64,000 nucleotides of DNA from Allocoleopsis franciscana PCC 7113 (lineage in GTDB: Bacteria > Cyanobacteriota > Cyanobacteriia > Cyanobacteriales > Coleofasciculaceae): the NCBI RefSeq assembly GCF_000317515.1, contig NC_019738.1, positions 1,339,501-1,403,500 of the forward strand, given 5' to 3'. The position numbers were made by a program, and so were the translations under genes. Positions within the stretch are counted from its first letter, which is position 1; each line of letters begins with the position of its first letter. This document shows positions 16,593 through 24,532 of this stretch, piece by piece. The notes below the pieces were generated by a model that was given only the letters and a program-made list of their open reading frames with translations, had not been told where the DNA came from and ran no database searches.

Positions 16593-18092
16593 TCACACCT
16601 CTGAAACCACCTCTTGCCCAAGTTTGCTGATAGCCGCTGGATAAGGCTCAAATGTCAGGGTTGTCTCTCCACTCAATCCTCGCAAAGCATTGGCACGGCT
16701 TTCAAAAAGCTGCTCCACAGCGTCTATCACTGTCCTGATTGCCTTATAGTCACATTCTCTCAGGAATTCATCCGTAGAAAGCTTGCCTGCAAAGAACTCC
16801 TTGGCACGTTGAATGAGATGTCGCACGGAGGGAAACCCCATGGCATTGACAATAAAGGTTGCGATCGGGGAATTTTTGAGGTCGTAGGAGGAGTCCTGAT
16901 TTCGTCCCTTCCTCAACAGTTCTAGCACCTCACGTTCCAATGGCGTTTCTGGGGGGTGAACGCTGGGAATATCGGGCAAAAATTGTTCCAAAGAGGGGGT
17001 TTTGAGTCCTGCTATGGGTAATTCTCCCATCATGGTTGAAAGGGGAATATCGCGATCGCGTCCTCCTACCAATCGCCTAGACAGTGCTTCAATAATTGCG
17101 ATCGAGACGAGTTTGCATCCTAAATAAAGCTTGGCGACCTCTAGATTTTTGCGAGTTTTTAATATCAGCTCTTGGTAAGTTTCGTCATCTGGCTCTCCCA
17201 TAAACCGCTGAAACACTTGTTCTGGAGACAGGAAATTCATGAATCCTTCCATATTTTGCAGCGATCGGCGATAGCCTGCAACCGTGTAGGAATTGGCATG
17301 AATTAGCTCATGATTGGTTTCGGGCAACAAATTCCAGGTATTGTCTAAAAAATCGGCTGAATTGGGATAAGCAAAATTCTCTACATCCCGGTTGGAGAGT
17401 CGCACACAGCGTTTAACAATTTCAATAATTTGAGGCTCATTCCATCCAAAGTTAAACTGTTGATTCGCTGCGATTAATCGTTGGTACAACATCTCGCTAG
17501 GAGTTAAGCCGGATGGAGACAACGGACGAAACGGAATCGTTGCTTCGATACAAGCGACGATTTGAGCAATCACACCAGGACTCAAAACAGGCTCCAAAGA
17601 CCGTGCTGCAATTAGCGCACTCAAGAATTCATTTTGCCCTGCCATGGGAGAAAGCACCTGATTCGGCGAAAAGCCAAATATCGTTGCAACAATATCAAAC
17701 ATCGCTGAGGCAGGCATGTCAGAGGATTCTCGAATCACCAATTGCCCTTTGGCTCCCTTACCTTTGGCTTCCTTAACCTCTATACCTTTAACTTCCTTAA
17801 CAAAAGGAGCGATATAACTGCCGATGTTGATACTGACACCATGATCGACTTGCACATACACAAGGTCATGAAATAAAGCCGCTAAGACCTCAACAGCATT
17901 AACTGACCCACCGACCTCAAAAATGTGATCGGGCGTATGAAAATAGCGCCAAGGGCCGGTCATGGTTTGGATAATCAACTCGGTGATAATCTCAAGTTGT
18001 GTCGGCTCGACTTTGCCTTGTAGCTGTTCAATCGCCCAAACCAAACGATCTTTGCAACGAGTGTGAGCAACCTCTAAATCCATAAGTACCAC
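16593..18092 (-). CDS. HD-domain-like protein of unknown function, 499 aa
   Basis: The N-terminal part carries metal-binding motifs like those of predicted HD-superfamily phosphohydrolases: GPWRYFHTPDHIF at about residues 46-58 and LAALFHDLVY at about 70-79. HD enzymes hydrolyse phosphate esters of nucleotides or second messengers. The remaining 350 residues are helical, with no motif I can name (for example NHELIHANSYTVAGYRRSLQN and LIQRAKEFFAGKLSTDEFL). About 20 residues near position 98-115 (KEVKGIEVKEAKGKG) are a low-complexity run that looks like an in-frame repeat expansion. No neighbour points to a pathway. Confidence 0.75.
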   Translation of the reverse strand: MVLMDLEVAHTRCKDRLVWAIEQLQGKVEPTQLEIITELIIQTMTGPWRYFHTPDHIFEVGGSVNAVEVLAALFHDLVYVQVDHGVSINIGSYIAPFVKEVKGIEVKEAKGKGAKGQLVIRESSDMPASAMFDIVATIFGFSPNQVLSPMAGQNEFLSALIAARSLEPVLSPGVIAQIVACIEATIPFRPLSPSGLTPSEMLYQRLIAANQQFNFGWNEPQIIEIVKRCVRLSNRDVENFAYPNSADFLDNTWNLLPETNHELIHANSYTVAGYRRSLQNMEGFMNFLSPEQVFQRFMGEPDDETYQELILKTRKNLEVAKLYLGCKLVSIAIIEALSRRLVGGRDRDIPLSTMMGELPIAGLKTPSLEQFLPDIPSVHPPETPLEREVLELLRKGRNQDSSYDLKNSPIATFIVNAMGFPSVRHLIQRAKEFFAGKLSTDEFLRECDYKAIRTVIDAVEQLFESRANALRGLSGETTLTFEPYPAAISKLGQEVVSEV

Positions 18093-19059
18093 CCTTTTCC
18101 CCGATCTAGATCATTCCTGAAAGACACGGACTCAGCAGCGCTTGAGACACCGACACTAGCAACCTGTTCCTTGACATTCTGTGGCGAACAGCGCCATCCC
18201 GCCACTGCTGTTAGTAGTTCCCTTACTTTACTCGATGAAGACGGCAACTGCCGTGAAGACTATTGGGAGAATTATGGTTTAGCTTTGAGCAAGGGAAATC
18301 TCAAGAAAAAAGAAAATCTTAACATTTTGTCTGCGATCACTCTGCTACCACTTAGCTTTGCGGAACACCAATAGAGTGGGAGTTGTGGTGAACTGTAACC
18401 GAGATAACATTTTTCCACCCCATCTGAGTCAAACCAGGGTTTAGCTGAAGGTTATGCTTGCATGACGTTTAGTAGTCAAGGCTTGACATGTTTGATGGGG
18501 GGTTATAGATTTTTTGTGTCAATCATTTCCTCAACACAGAGATGGTAGGGTTGGTCATTGGAGGTAGCTGATGTGCTACAGAATATTCCTCAAGAGTCAA
18601 TCAGTAGTAAAGCACTGCAAGCCGCCCTATTATAAAATCGCTTTTGCTTATATTCTCAGCCTATCATTCCGCTAACGCCTCAAGAAGGCTCACTCATTCA
18701 CCAGGAAATTTTATTACGAATGGTAGGGCATGATGGTCAGATCATTCCGCCCAACAATTTTCTGCCCCATGCAGAACAATATGGATTGATGCCGGCGATT
18801 GACCGCTGGGTGTTAGAATCTTTCTTCAATAGCCTTCCCAACCCAAGTAAGTGTATGGGGTGTTGGGCGAGGGGTGACTATTGTGGTTGTCTGAATTCTT
18901 TAAATTTATCAGGCTCCAGAGACCTCTCCAGAAATTAGATTTCAGCGCAGGTAAAACAAGGGTTTCAGGTTCTTTTTTGGAGATGTCTAATGGAGCAAGT
19001 GGCGCAAGATCTGAGTAAACTTAACTTCTACTCCAAGTCACGACACCAATCACAGCAAT
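18093..19059. other. gene-poor region with a decayed EAL gene
   Basis: About 970 bp between two apparent genes. A 67-codon frame near the left end has no recognisable product. From about 18585 to 18940 there is a broken EAL-domain coding remnant (listed separately). I see nothing else. Confidence 0.5.
18585..18940 (+). pseudogene. relic of an EAL-domain (cyclic-di-GMP phosphodiesterase) gene
   Basis: Read in one frame, the DNA gives KALQAALL, an in-frame stop (TAA at 18633-18635), then NRFCLYSQPIIPLTP, EGSLIHQEILLRMVGHDG and FLPHAEQYGLMPAIDRWVLE, and further on LNSLNLSG. These are the opening blocks of an EAL domain (normally ENxFxLYxQPI, ExLLRM, FIPxAExYGLMxxIDRWV, INLSG). The stop sits where Glu is usual, so GAA to TAA explains it. 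The EAL motif itself is changed to EIL, and the rest of the domain is missing. It was probably the end of a GGDEF-EAL protein and is no longer functional. Confidence 0.8.
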
Positions 19060-19521
19060 ATGGATAAAACAGGAACGACGCGCCAACTTGCTATTCTTGC
19101 CCCCGTACCAGAGGAACACCTTCTTTCTTGGCAAAAAGAGGGAGAACAGGCAAAAGTAGCTTTTGGCAGCATGGCTTTTGAAGTGTTCCGTCAAGCCGAT
19201 GAACTGCGGGGTGATCAAGCTGTGGAGGTGTTTATCTATGCATCCTTGGCGGAAAATCGACCTTTGAACTCAGAAGTCTCATGGCACGGCTTGTATGTGG
19301 GGCATGTTCAGTCTCGTGGGGGTAGACACCCACAGGGCATGAAATATCGTCCTCCTGCTACAGCCAGCGAAAAGCCAAGGTGGGCTATTTTTTGGGAAGT
19401 TGAAGAACTTCAACCTTTATCCTCGCCGATTGCGATCGCATCTTTCAAAGGATTAGGTAAAAAGTCGAACTACCCGTCTCGCTTTACCCCTGAAGAACCC
19501 TTGCTGATTGCCTATCCCTAG
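19060..19521 (+). CDS. hypothetical protein, 153 aa
   Basis: A soluble protein with a mixed sequence: helical N-terminus (EEHLLSWQKEGEQAKVAFGSMAFEVFRQ), a strand-rich middle (VEVFIYASLAENRPLNSEVSWHGLYVGHV) and a C-terminal part with RWAIFWEVEELQPL and SFKGLGKKSNYPSRF. No signal peptide or membrane segment is visible. The composition is that of a real protein and the frame holds one HIP1 site. I do not recognise a family. It lies about 65 bp before a Uma2 gene on the same strand and could share its transcript. Confidence 0.7.
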   Translation: MDKTGTTRQLAILAPVPEEHLLSWQKEGEQAKVAFGSMAFEVFRQADELRGDQAVEVFIYASLAENRPLNSEVSWHGLYVGHVQSRGGRHPQGMKYRPPATASEKPRWAIFWEVEELQPLSSPIAIASFKGLGKKSNYPSRFTPEEPLLIAYP

Positions 19522-19586
19522 CGTCTGCGAAAGCAGAGTTGCCCCTACGTTAAAATCTGAGTGAGCGGTAGCCGAAAAGGGTTGTT

Positions 19587-20228
19587 ATGAGCCAACTACA
19601 AGCTAAACTCCCAACCGATACCTGGGTGAATGCCACCTGGGATGAATACATCAAGGCAATCAGCAATCCAACCTACGAAAACGCTAGGGGCTACTACTAC
19701 AACGGACGCATGAGGTTGGAGATGTCTGCACTGGGTAACCCTCATTCTCGCGATCATTTCATTGTTATTGCTGCGATCGCTCTGTTTACAAGTATTCGAG
19801 GCATTGACTTGGATGGTCACGATAACTGTACTTACCGTAAGACAGGCTGTGCAGAAGCGCAACCCGATGTCTCGTTTTATGTGGGTGCCAATGCAGAAAC
19901 CGTTCCTTGGGAAGTCACTATCATCGATCTGGATACCTACTCACCGCCTGACTTGGTGATTGAGGTTGCTTATTCTTCTTTGGCAGATGATAAGGGTGAG
20001 AAACGTTTGCTCTACGAATCCCTTGGAGTGCGCGAATATTGGATTATTGATGTGCAAAATGTTCAGGTCATTGCCTTTGAAATTCAGAATCGAGGGAGTC
20101 GTAGAATTGATGAATCTCAGGTGCTTCCCGGTTTGGAGATGGCAGTTTTAGAGGAAGCGTTTCGGCGTAGTCGGCAAATGAATCATGGAAAAGTCAGTGC
20201 TTGGTTGTTGTCTCAGTTTCAGGTTTAA
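19587..20228 (+). CDS. Uma2 family (DUF820) putative endonuclease
   Basis: The Uma2 family has a PD-(D/E)XK nuclease fold and is greatly expanded in cyanobacteria. Visible blocks are YYYNGRMRLEMSALGNPHSRDH, the acidic AQPDVSFYVG, the PPDLVIEVAYSSLADDKGEKRLLYESLGVREYWIIDV stretch (read as PPDLVIEVA, then KRLLYESLGV and EYWIIDV) and a variable C-terminus. D and E of PDLVIEV and the following K would make the active site. The biological role of the family is not settled. Length is normal. Confidence 0.9.
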   Translation: MSQLQAKLPTDTWVNATWDEYIKAISNPTYENARGYYYNGRMRLEMSALGNPHSRDHFIVIAAIALFTSIRGIDLDGHDNCTYRKTGCAEAQPDVSFYVGANAETVPWEVTIIDLDTYSPPDLVIEVAYSSLADDKGEKRLLYESLGVREYWIIDVQNVQVIAFEIQNRGSRRIDESQVLPGLEMAVLEEAFRRSRQMNHGKVSAWLLSQFQV

Positions 20229-20230
20229 TA

Positions 20231-20280
20231 TCCCCCTAAATCCCCCTTTTTAAGGGGGACTTTGACAGGGGTGGGGTTTG
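20231..20280. repeat. CCCCCT/AGGGGG interspersed repeat
   Basis: TCCCCCTAAATCCCCCTTTTT is followed by AAGGGGGACTTTGACAGGGG. The CCCCCTTTTTAAGGGGG core is palindromic. It lies just after the Uma2 stop codon and is related to copies at 15781, 55449 and 60325. Confidence 0.7.
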
Positions 20281-20298
20281 AACATTTTGGCAAGAGGC

Positions 20299-20901
20299 TC
20301 AATGATCAGCCGTCACAGTTGCCTGATCGAATATCACCTCAAATTCCGCTGCTGGCATCCACTTGCCCAGAAAGCGCTTGTGATTTTCTGCCTCGGTGCG
20401 GTTATAGAAACGAGCTACTGTATAGTGTTGAGCGTTTGGCAAGAGTCTGACAAGTGTCCAAGGGTAATTTTGCTGATGCCAGATGCGATCTGCACTACCC
20501 TTCGGGAACGCCTGCCGAAGGATGCCCGAAGGGCTGTAGGGCGAATGCAGCAGCGCTTCGCTATCGCTTCCGACACCTGTGCAAAGCTGATCGTCTTGAG
20601 CCGGAAAACTTTGTTGAGATGTGCTGGAGTGCGTTTCCATACTCCGACCACAGCCTCGATGTTCCAATATAGAATGAATCTGTGATAGAAGTTGCTCTCG
20701 CTCTGGTGTGCCATCGTTAGGTAATAAACTCCAGTCACCGACAGGTGCGGGTAGCCAAGTCAGGGTATAGGAAACGGTATTTTTGCGAAAGTGCCAAGAC
20801 AAGCGCTGTGTGTGCTTACGGCATTGGAAACCGTCAGCTCTTAGAGCCGCAACAATCCTGTCCCCCTCAGCTTTGAGGCGAAGCCATTGTGAATGTTTCA
20901 T
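20299..20901 (-). CDS. hypothetical protein, 200 aa, with in-frame repeat insertion
   Basis: The N-terminal 85 residues (MKHSQWLRLKAEGDRIVAAL, then RLSWHFRKNTVSYTLTWLPAPVGDW) and the C-terminal 45 residues (YPWTLVRLLPNAQHYTVARFYNR, RFLGKWMPAAEFEVIFD as separate blocks) look like normal protein. The stretch between (about residues 110-140, SDSEALLHSPYSPSGILRQA) is encoded by the GC-rich palindromic repeat at about 20495-20560. No family is recognised. The repeat keeps the frame open, but the protein may be damaged. Confidence 0.55.
   Translation of the reverse strand: MKHSQWLRLKAEGDRIVAALRADGFQCRKHTQRLSWHFRKNTVSYTLTWLPAPVGDWSLLPNDGTPEREQLLSQIHSILEHRGCGRSMETHSSTSQQSFPAQDDQLCTGVGSDSEALLHSPYSPSGILRQAFPKGSADRIWHQQNYPWTLVRLLPNAQHYTVARFYNRTEAENHKRFLGKWMPAAEFEVIFDQATVTADH
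20495..20560. repeat. palindromic repeat inside a coding frame
   Basis: CTACCCTTCGGGAACGCCTG and the following GCCGAAGGATGCCCGAAGGG form overlapping inverted repeats (CCCTTCGGG and CCCGAAGGG). The same CCCTTCGGGAACGC unit occurs at about 13841. It lies within the 200-aa frame on the minus strand. Confidence 0.65.
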
Positions 20902-21239
20902 TGCTATTATTGTTGTGATGATTTATTTAGAGAGAGGCGATCGCGCCTTGGGCAAAGTGTATGCGATCGCTCATTTCTCCCGGAAGACTTAAAACGGTAC
21001 GAGCTAGTCATTTCTTGATAATCGTCTAGGCGTCACCTCCTTCGTTCACTTATTTATCCACCAGAATTGCAGTCCACTTGAGTGGACTTGAGCTATGAGC
21101 CAAGAGTTAAAGCTCTTGGCGGATTTGCCTGGTATGAGAAACTACCCATAGGGAGACTGGGAAACTTCCTCTGGGGGTTTTCCTATTATGTTTGGTTGTT
21201 TGGTGTTATTCAAGGACAAGTTGTCCTTTTATAGGTAAA
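20902..21239. other. intergenic region with strong hairpins
   Basis: About 340 bp between two divergent genes. It holds two HIP1-type sites at 20939-20970 and two perfect hairpins at 21071-21120 (listed separately). A further structured stretch (GGGAGACTGGGAAACTTCC) is seen at 21151-21175. No gene is supported. Confidence 0.5.
21071..21120. repeat. two adjacent perfect hairpins
   Basis: AGTCCACT-TG-AGTGGACT (21071-21088) and GCCAAGAG-TTAAAG-CTCTTGGC (21099-21120) are perfect 8-bp inverted repeats 10 nt apart. Such paired hairpins resemble the imperfect ends of IS200/IS605-type elements, but no transposase or TnpB gene is next to them. They may be a transposon relic or a structured leader of the XRE genes. 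Confidence 0.6.
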
Positions 21240-21482
21240 GTGTTAAAGGATAAGGATCGGAATAGCGAGCCTAACTTGCCAACTCTGAGAGAAGTTCGTG
21301 AACGTTTGAATATGACTCAGAAAGAATTTGCTCGTGAACTTGGGACAACACCCCGAACAATCGGGCGTCACGAAAGAGGGGAACACAAACTCAGGCTGAC
21401 TCTAGGACAAATCAAACGATTGAAAGAACTTCTCGAACAAGCTGGAATGTCAATTGATGACTTACCTGACGATATCGATTGA
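21240..21482 (+). CDS. XRE-family helix-turn-helix regulator, copy 1 (80 aa)
   Basis: The frame LREVRERLNMTQKEFARELGTTPRTIGRHERGEHKLRLT holds a typical Cro/CI-type helix-turn-helix (blocks MTQKEFARELG and TPRTIGRHERG). The GTG at 21240 was chosen because it gives exactly 80 aa, the same length as the next gene, and the residues before it (MVVWCYSRTSCPF) are unlike a regulator. The C-terminal 20 residues LKELLEQAGMSIDDLPDDID are identical to copy 2. It probably binds operator DNA as a dimer; being single-domain, it could be an antitoxin or an autoregulator. Confidence 0.85.
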   Translation: MLKDKDRNSEPNLPTLREVRERLNMTQKEFARELGTTPRTIGRHERGEHKLRLTLGQIKRLKELLEQAGMSIDDLPDDID

Positions 21483-21509
21483 GAAACCATCAACTGATAG
21501 CTAGCTAAG

Positions 21510-21752
21510 ATGGCAAACCATAAAAACTCAAATAGCAACCCCAATTTTCCAAGTCTCAAGCAAGTACGTGAGCGTTTAGGCATGACTCAGGAGCAATTCG
21601 CTCAGGAAATAGGGATTACCAGCCGGACAATTAGAAATCATGAAACAGGAGCAAACCAACTGAAGCTTTCTCTAGGACAATTCAAACGATTGAAAGAACT
21701 CTTAGAGCAAGCTGGAATGTCGATCGATGACTTACCTGACGATATCGACTGA
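21510..21752 (+). CDS. XRE-family helix-turn-helix regulator, copy 2 (80 aa)
   Basis: A close paralogue of the preceding gene, 27 bp downstream: KQVRERLGMTQEQFAQEIG and SRTIRNHETGANQL form the helix-turn-helix, and the last 20 residues (LKELLEQAGMSIDDLPDDID) are the same as in copy 1. The recognition-helix residues differ (TPRTIGRHERG against TSRTIRNHETG), so the two may bind different sites. The DNA after both stop codons is also alike (GAGAAACC.TCAACTG), showing a recent tandem duplication. Its end nearly meets the end of a convergent Uma2 gene. Confidence 0.88.
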   Translation: MANHKNSNSNPNFPSLKQVRERLGMTQEQFAQEIGITSRTIRNHETGANQLKLSLGQFKRLKELLEQAGMSIDDLPDDID

Positions 21753-21759
21753 GAAACCG

Positions 21760-22365
21760 TCAACTGTCGGATGTTGCGATTTCTGTTGACTCAAACTCAA
21801 CCTTATCATAAAGGTCTTCAATCAATATTTGAAACGGAATAGAGTTTAGAGTGACGGTTTCATCAACATTGTCATACTCAGCAAAAGTCCAGCGTTTTTG
21901 CTCAGTTTTGAAGTATTGCTCAATATGCATGGTGTATTGGTCAATGAGGAGATATTCTTTAAAATTTGGAATAGTTCGATAGGCAGCAAATTTTGCATCT
22001 TTGTCATAGCTTCTGGTGGATGCTGACAACACTTCAGCAATCATCAAGGGGTTAGTAATGGTGTCCCGTCGTCCTTCTTGCAATTGCAATTCACCCTGAA
22101 CTACCATGACATCAGGATAAGTATAGATGCGTTTTTTTTGAATCCAAAGGCGTTGGTCGGTGACGAATACTCGATAAGGTTGACGCTTGAGCGCAAAATT
22201 CAATGCACCGCTTAGGTTGAGAGCAATTTGATTGTGATTTGGGGTTCCGCCAGTCATTAGGACAATTTCAGTGTTGATGTATTCATGCCGTTCTTCTGAG
22301 TTAACCTCAAACTCAAGGTATTCTTCTGGGGTGTAAATTTTTTTATCTTCAGCTTGCATAATCAT
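21760..22365 (-). CDS. Uma2 family (DUF820) putative endonuclease
   Basis: A 201-aa Uma2 protein. It begins with IYTPEEYLEFEVNSEERHEY and INTEIVLMTGGTPNHNQIAL, followed by the active-site region YTYPDVMVVQGE and NPLMIAEVLSASTRSYDKDAKFAAYRTIPNFKEYLLID (separate blocks MIAEVLSAST, DKDAKFAAYR, KEYLLID). D, E and K are at the expected places for a PD-(D/E)XK fold. It is convergent with the second XRE gene, with only 7 bp between the ends. This is the second of three Uma2 genes in the window. Confidence 0.9.
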   Translation of the reverse strand: MIMQAEDKKIYTPEEYLEFEVNSEERHEYINTEIVLMTGGTPNHNQIALNLSGALNFALKRQPYRVFVTDQRLWIQKKRIYTYPDVMVVQGELQLQEGRRDTITNPLMIAEVLSASTRSYDKDAKFAAYRTIPNFKEYLLIDQYTMHIEQYFKTEQKRWTFAEYDNVDETVTLNSIPFQILIEDLYDKVEFESTEIATSDS

Positions 22366-22603
22366 TTGATTTCAACTCCCAAGGTTTCTATTTGCTGGTT
22401 CATCCAGGTAGTTGTAGTGGTTTTGTCTGTTTCAATTGCCCGTTCTACTCCTGTTTTAGCAATTGCTGACAAAGGTTTGGAATATTGGATGATGTGGTGC
22501 GATCGCGCTATTGTCTCCTGTCTGTCTCACGCTAAGGGGCATACAATAAGGGTCAAGCCTGCTAAAGGTTCGCGTCAGTAGAGTACACAAGGAGCGAGAA
22601 ATT

Positions 22604-23503
22604 ATGGAGGTGACTTTTTACACTCAATCTTCGAGAGCGCTTGGCGATATTGTCAAGGAACTCGCTGCGGACAGCAGTTCAATCCGTATCGCAGTGGCGT
22701 ATTTATCAGCAGATGGTCTTGAAGAAGTTCGTCCCTATTGTCAGGACATTGACGTTCGCATTGTCTGCGGAGTGCATGGGTGTATTTCGGACTTATGGGC
22801 GTTGAAGGATTTAGTTTGCCGCCCTGATCTTCAGGTGCAAGGTCACGTTTTTAGCGGACAGAATCTTTTTCATCCAAAACTATACATTTTCAATGGTGTT
22901 AGCGAAGGAATGACTGCACTCATCGGTTCACCTAACTTTACTTTCGGTGGTCTAAAGACGAACGAAGAAGTTTATGTTGGAATCAGAGGTCAAGAATCAG
23001 CACAACCGATACGAGATGCGGTCAATTACTTTAATAATCTATGGACTCAACGATCAATTTCCGTGGAAAGCTATTTGTTACAACACCCGGAATACAAGGT
23101 AAAAGTTCCTATCCACGAGAGTTTGACGCCTGAACAGGATAAAGTGCTAAGTTCATTGAAGGCGGTGGTGCAACGGGAGACATGTTTCACATTTGAAAAT
23201 GAAGCTATTCCCACTTTATTTAAGGAGGGACGACAAACAATTCCTAAAAAATATAATAACTCGATAGCTAGCTGCAATTTAATGGAGCCACGTCAATCAA
23301 CACTTTTTGAAATTGTATTACCTGATGGTTCAACTGTAGATGGAAAGATACGTTATGGAAATAATAATTGGGGTGATTATTATGAAATCCTTGTTGGAGA
23401 CAAGGACAATAGAAGCAAGCTTAATAAATTGATTAGTGAAAATGATATGCTTGAATATTACGTAGATATTGTGCAGCGAATTGTGAGCATAAGACGTGTT
23501 TGA
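22604..23503 (+). CDS. phospholipase D-like domain protein, putative nuclease
   Basis: One PLD-type active site is seen at about residues 88-118: LFHPKLYIFN with its HxK, then GMTALIGSPNFTFGGL. The order (LLGSxNxT-like motif after HxK) is that of PLD-family nucleases and restriction enzymes (BfiI/NgoFVII type) rather than lipid enzymes. Before it comes a Rossmann-like start (SSIRIAVAYLSADGLEEV). The C-terminal 130 residues form another domain (TLFEIVLPDGSTVDGKIRYG), perhaps DNA-binding. With a single HxK motif it would act as a dimer. Neighbours include XRE and Uma2 genes, so a role in DNA processing or defence is possible but unproven. Confidence 0.78.
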   Translation: MEVTFYTQSSRALGDIVKELAADSSSIRIAVAYLSADGLEEVRPYCQDIDVRIVCGVHGCISDLWALKDLVCRPDLQVQGHVFSGQNLFHPKLYIFNGVSEGMTALIGSPNFTFGGLKTNEEVYVGIRGQESAQPIRDAVNYFNNLWTQRSISVESYLLQHPEYKVKVPIHESLTPEQDKVLSSLKAVVQRETCFTFENEAIPTLFKEGRQTIPKKYNNSIASCNLMEPRQSTLFEIVLPDGSTVDGKIRYGNNNWGDYYEILVGDKDNRSKLNKLISENDMLEYYVDIVQRIVSIRRV

Positions 23504-23560
23504 TAGATGGCGATCGCAACCCAATAAACGGATGCAGTCGTTTTAGGTGGTATTCATCAC

Positions 23561-23875
23561 CTATCCCTCCTGAGCGCAACCCTCTTTCGCTACTTCCGAC
23601 TGTAAGCCAAGTTGCTGGCGCACTGCTTGTAAGGATTTTCCTCTCTTTACTTTCGGATGAACACTTTGAGTTGGTACATCCGATACAGAGAGAACTTTCT
23701 TGCTTAAAGCCGCTTGCAAAAGATTGAGTTCTTCTTGAAGTTCTTCTAGCGATTCTCCGAAAGGCTCGATAGGCTTTTCTGAACAAGCAACAATCGCGGC
23801 GTGATCGTCATAATATACTGTGCGGAATGTGTAGCCACCATGGTCAAAGAACACTCGATAATCCCAGTGCATCAT
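23561..23875 (-). CDS. small conserved hypothetical protein, 104 aa
   Basis: The first 60 residues (YRVFFDHGGYTFRTVYYDDHAAIVACSEKP, then PFGESLEELQEELNLLQAAL) follow a pattern I know from many small cyanobacterial proteins: a short beta-sheet with YYDxxG and a PFGE(S/T)LEEL helix, like HicB-type antitoxin folds. No HicA-like toxin is beside it. The C-terminal 40 residues are basic and poorly ordered (KVKRGKSLQAVRQQLGLQSE). Convergent with the PLD gene. Confidence 0.65.
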   Translation of the reverse strand: MMHWDYRVFFDHGGYTFRTVYYDDHAAIVACSEKPIEPFGESLEELQEELNLLQAALSKKVLSVSDVPTQSVHPKVKRGKSLQAVRQQLGLQSEVAKEGCAQEG

Positions 23876-24031
23876 AGTTCTTCCTCCTCTCCCTGAAATA
23901 TGTACTTGTTTCCCTGCTTGGCAGCTATGCGCTCGATACTCACGATTCTAACTGTCTCCTCAACATCCACAATCCCTATCTAAAGTTGAGCCAACTATAA
24001 TTAGTGAGCATGAGGCTCGAAAGGTTTGGAC

Positions 24032-24394
24032 ATGACTACAGTGGCTATCTTGCCAGTATCTGATGCGAGTGGTGAGAGGATTTATCGAGCAGTTGCAGGT
24101 GATAAACAATCAACAGGTAAAACCGCAGGTGAAGCGCTAGATGCATTGACTGCCCAGTTAGAAGGCGACGAATTCAGCACATTACTCATTATCCAGAGTT
24201 TTCGTCCAGACTGGTTTTTTAGTGCCGAGCAGCAACAGCGTTTATCTGAGTTAATGAATCTGTGGCGAACAGTACGCGATCAAGGGCAGTCACTTCCTCC
24301 AGAACAACAAGCAGAGCTAGATAGCCTAGTTGAAGCTGAATTGAAAGCAGCCACAGCCCGAACCGCAGCTTTGGTGCAGCAACTAAATCAATGA
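24032..24394 (+). CDS. conserved hypothetical protein, 120 aa
   Basis: The ATG at 24032 is preceded by GAAAGG at a good distance. The protein begins with a strand (TTVAILPVSDASGERIYRAV), has GKTAGEALDALTAQL and LLIIQSFRPDWFFSAEQQQRL, and ends in a long charged helix with LPPEQQAELDSLVEAELKAA. I recall this type as conserved in cyanobacteria, often next to an HNH endonuclease gene, but none is found here. It has no membrane segment. Function unknown. Confidence 0.75.
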   Translation: MTTVAILPVSDASGERIYRAVAGDKQSTGKTAGEALDALTAQLEGDEFSTLLIIQSFRPDWFFSAEQQQRLSELMNLWRTVRDQGQSLPPEQQAELDSLVEAELKAATARTAALVQQLNQ

Positions 24395-24532
24395 ACCCTT
24401 TCTATACTCTAGTCGCTGACCGTGCTACTCATCGATGAACTCCTCAATCACAAGTAACGGCGCGGCAGCTATGGATTCGCTTAGGCTTGTTTCCTTAAGA
24501 TTATGGATATCGTAATAGTTTGAAAACCTTAC

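Noticed and set aside
18171-18374. 67-codon plus-strand frame
   Set aside because: No ribosome binding site, no recognisable pattern, and it lies in a gene-poor region with decayed DNA.
22354-22581. 75-codon plus-strand frame before the PLD gene
   Set aside because: It overlaps the start of the Uma2 gene on the other strand, lacks a ribosome binding site, and its composition is not protein-like.
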